Shown: in pieces, positions 4,623-5,101 of the stretch | How positions within the stretch are numbered: position 1 is the first letter of the stretch | Layout: the number at the start of each line of letters is the position of its first letter | NCBI GenBank assembly: GCA_903927605.1 | Contig: CAIYNT010000283.1 | Location: forward strand, 1 to 5,101 | Reading direction: 5' to 3' | DNA length: 5,101 nucleotides | DNA from: an uncultured Holophagaceae bacterium | Lineage (GTDB): Bacteria > Acidobacteriota > Holophagae > Holophagales > Holophagaceae | Translations under genes and position numbers: made by a program | The notes under the pieces: generated by a model | Database searches by the model: none | The model's input: the letters and a program-made list of their open reading frames with translations, nothing else | Told to the model about the DNA's origin: nothing

Positions 4623-5069
4623 TTGGACTTCCGTGGCGTTATGGCTATCGCCGTAGTCGTGGCGCCCATTGGCTGTGGTCAAATAGGAAAGGAGGCAAAG
4701 CAAGAGCTGCCTCCAGAATTCCGCCCCCCATCGGCCACAGAGGTATTCACCCTTCGTACCAAATGCGGGGAATTAGCCACCAAGCTGGAGAGTGATATGG
4801 CCCATGGCCCGGCCATCGCGCAGGACGTCACATCCAGATATGACCCAAAGACCAATCGCTGCTACGCCTTGATTACCACTAGGCTCATAGATCCCAAGCA
4901 TGGTGATAAGGTTGGCAGCTACCTCTATGACGCCCAGACCAAGAATCTATTGGCTTTTGCCACACGGGAAGGGACGAAAACCGGTTCCTGGAACTTCGTA
5001 ACCGGAGAGGTGGATTACACAAAGGTCACGGAGTGGATCGCTGGAAAAATGAAAGAGGACTATCGGTAG
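4623..5069 (+). CDS. Predicted lipoprotein of unknown function
   Basis: From a TTG start the protein has 148 residues. The N-terminus MDFRGVMAIAVVVAPIGC has an Arg, a short hydrophobic run and a Cys at position 18 preceded by PIG, a near-lipobox, suggesting lipid modification and export to the envelope. The mature part has a Pro-rich linker (~29-37) and then an alpha/beta-looking domain with Cys48 (TKCGEL) and Cys80 (DPKTNRCYALITTRL), possibly disulfide-bonded, plus SYLYDAQTKNLLAFATRE (99-116). I do not recognise a named family. The TTG is chosen for GGAGG four bases upstream. An in-frame ATG at 4581 would add 14 residues but has no ribosome binding site and lies inside a palindrome. A further ATG at 4641 leaves a very short signal. 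GC content looks lower than in the relaxase region, hinting at a different origin. A role in transfer is not shown. Confidence 0.65.
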   Translation: MDFRGVMAIAVVVAPIGCGQIGKEAKQELPPEFRPPSATEVFTLRTKCGELATKLESDMAHGPAIAQDVTSRYDPKTNRCYALITTRLIDPKHGDKVGSYLYDAQTKNLLAFATREGTKTGSWNFVTGEVDYTKVTEWIAGKMKEDYR

Positions 5070-5101
5070 GCCCATTGGACCGTAGAGCATCTGACTCTTA
5101 A

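Overview
The window is GC-rich bacterial DNA carrying a small mobilization (mob) module with an embedded RES/Xre toxin-antitoxin pair. No phylogenetic marker is present, so the host cannot be named. The GC content, GGAG-type ribosome binding sites and a lipoprotein signal fit a Gram-negative, high-GC bacterium. Nothing narrows it further.

Layout. Bases 1-460 are non-coding and hold a mosaic of three partial copies of a modular repeat. A minus-strand block follows (540-3963). In transcription order it contains a MobA/MobL (MOBQ-type) relaxase starting near 3963, a middle segment whose convincing reading frame is shifted by one base relative to the relaxase, a C-terminal segment back in the relaxase frame ending at 1681, then an Xre/DUF2384-type antitoxin (1110-1565) and a RES-domain toxin (540-1106). 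An 11-bp perfect inverted repeat lies at the antitoxin promoter and is a likely autoregulatory operator. Bases 3964-4190 form a divergent intergenic region with three inverted repeats. The central one is a long imperfect hairpin followed by CGTATAA, and this is the best candidate for oriT. To its right, on the plus strand, a good sigma70-like promoter drives a small charged helical protein (4191-4547), probably a relaxosome accessory protein. A short predicted lipoprotein of unknown function follows (4623-5069).

How the parts fit. The relaxase and the small charged protein flank the putative transfer origin, as in many mobilizable plasmids and integrative elements. The toxin-antitoxin pair downstream of the relaxase would stabilize the element. 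No replication, coupling-protein, integrase or mating-channel gene is visible here, so the element looks mobilizable rather than self-transmissible within these 5.1 kb.

Most puzzling part. One frame is open for 760 codons, but codons ~310-525 read like out-of-frame translation. The minus-strand frame one base over encodes a far more protein-like sequence over the same span. The possible explanations are a pair of compensating indels (real or sequencing error), a nested gene with its own ribosome binding site, or recoding. They can be told apart by re-sequencing and homolog alignment.
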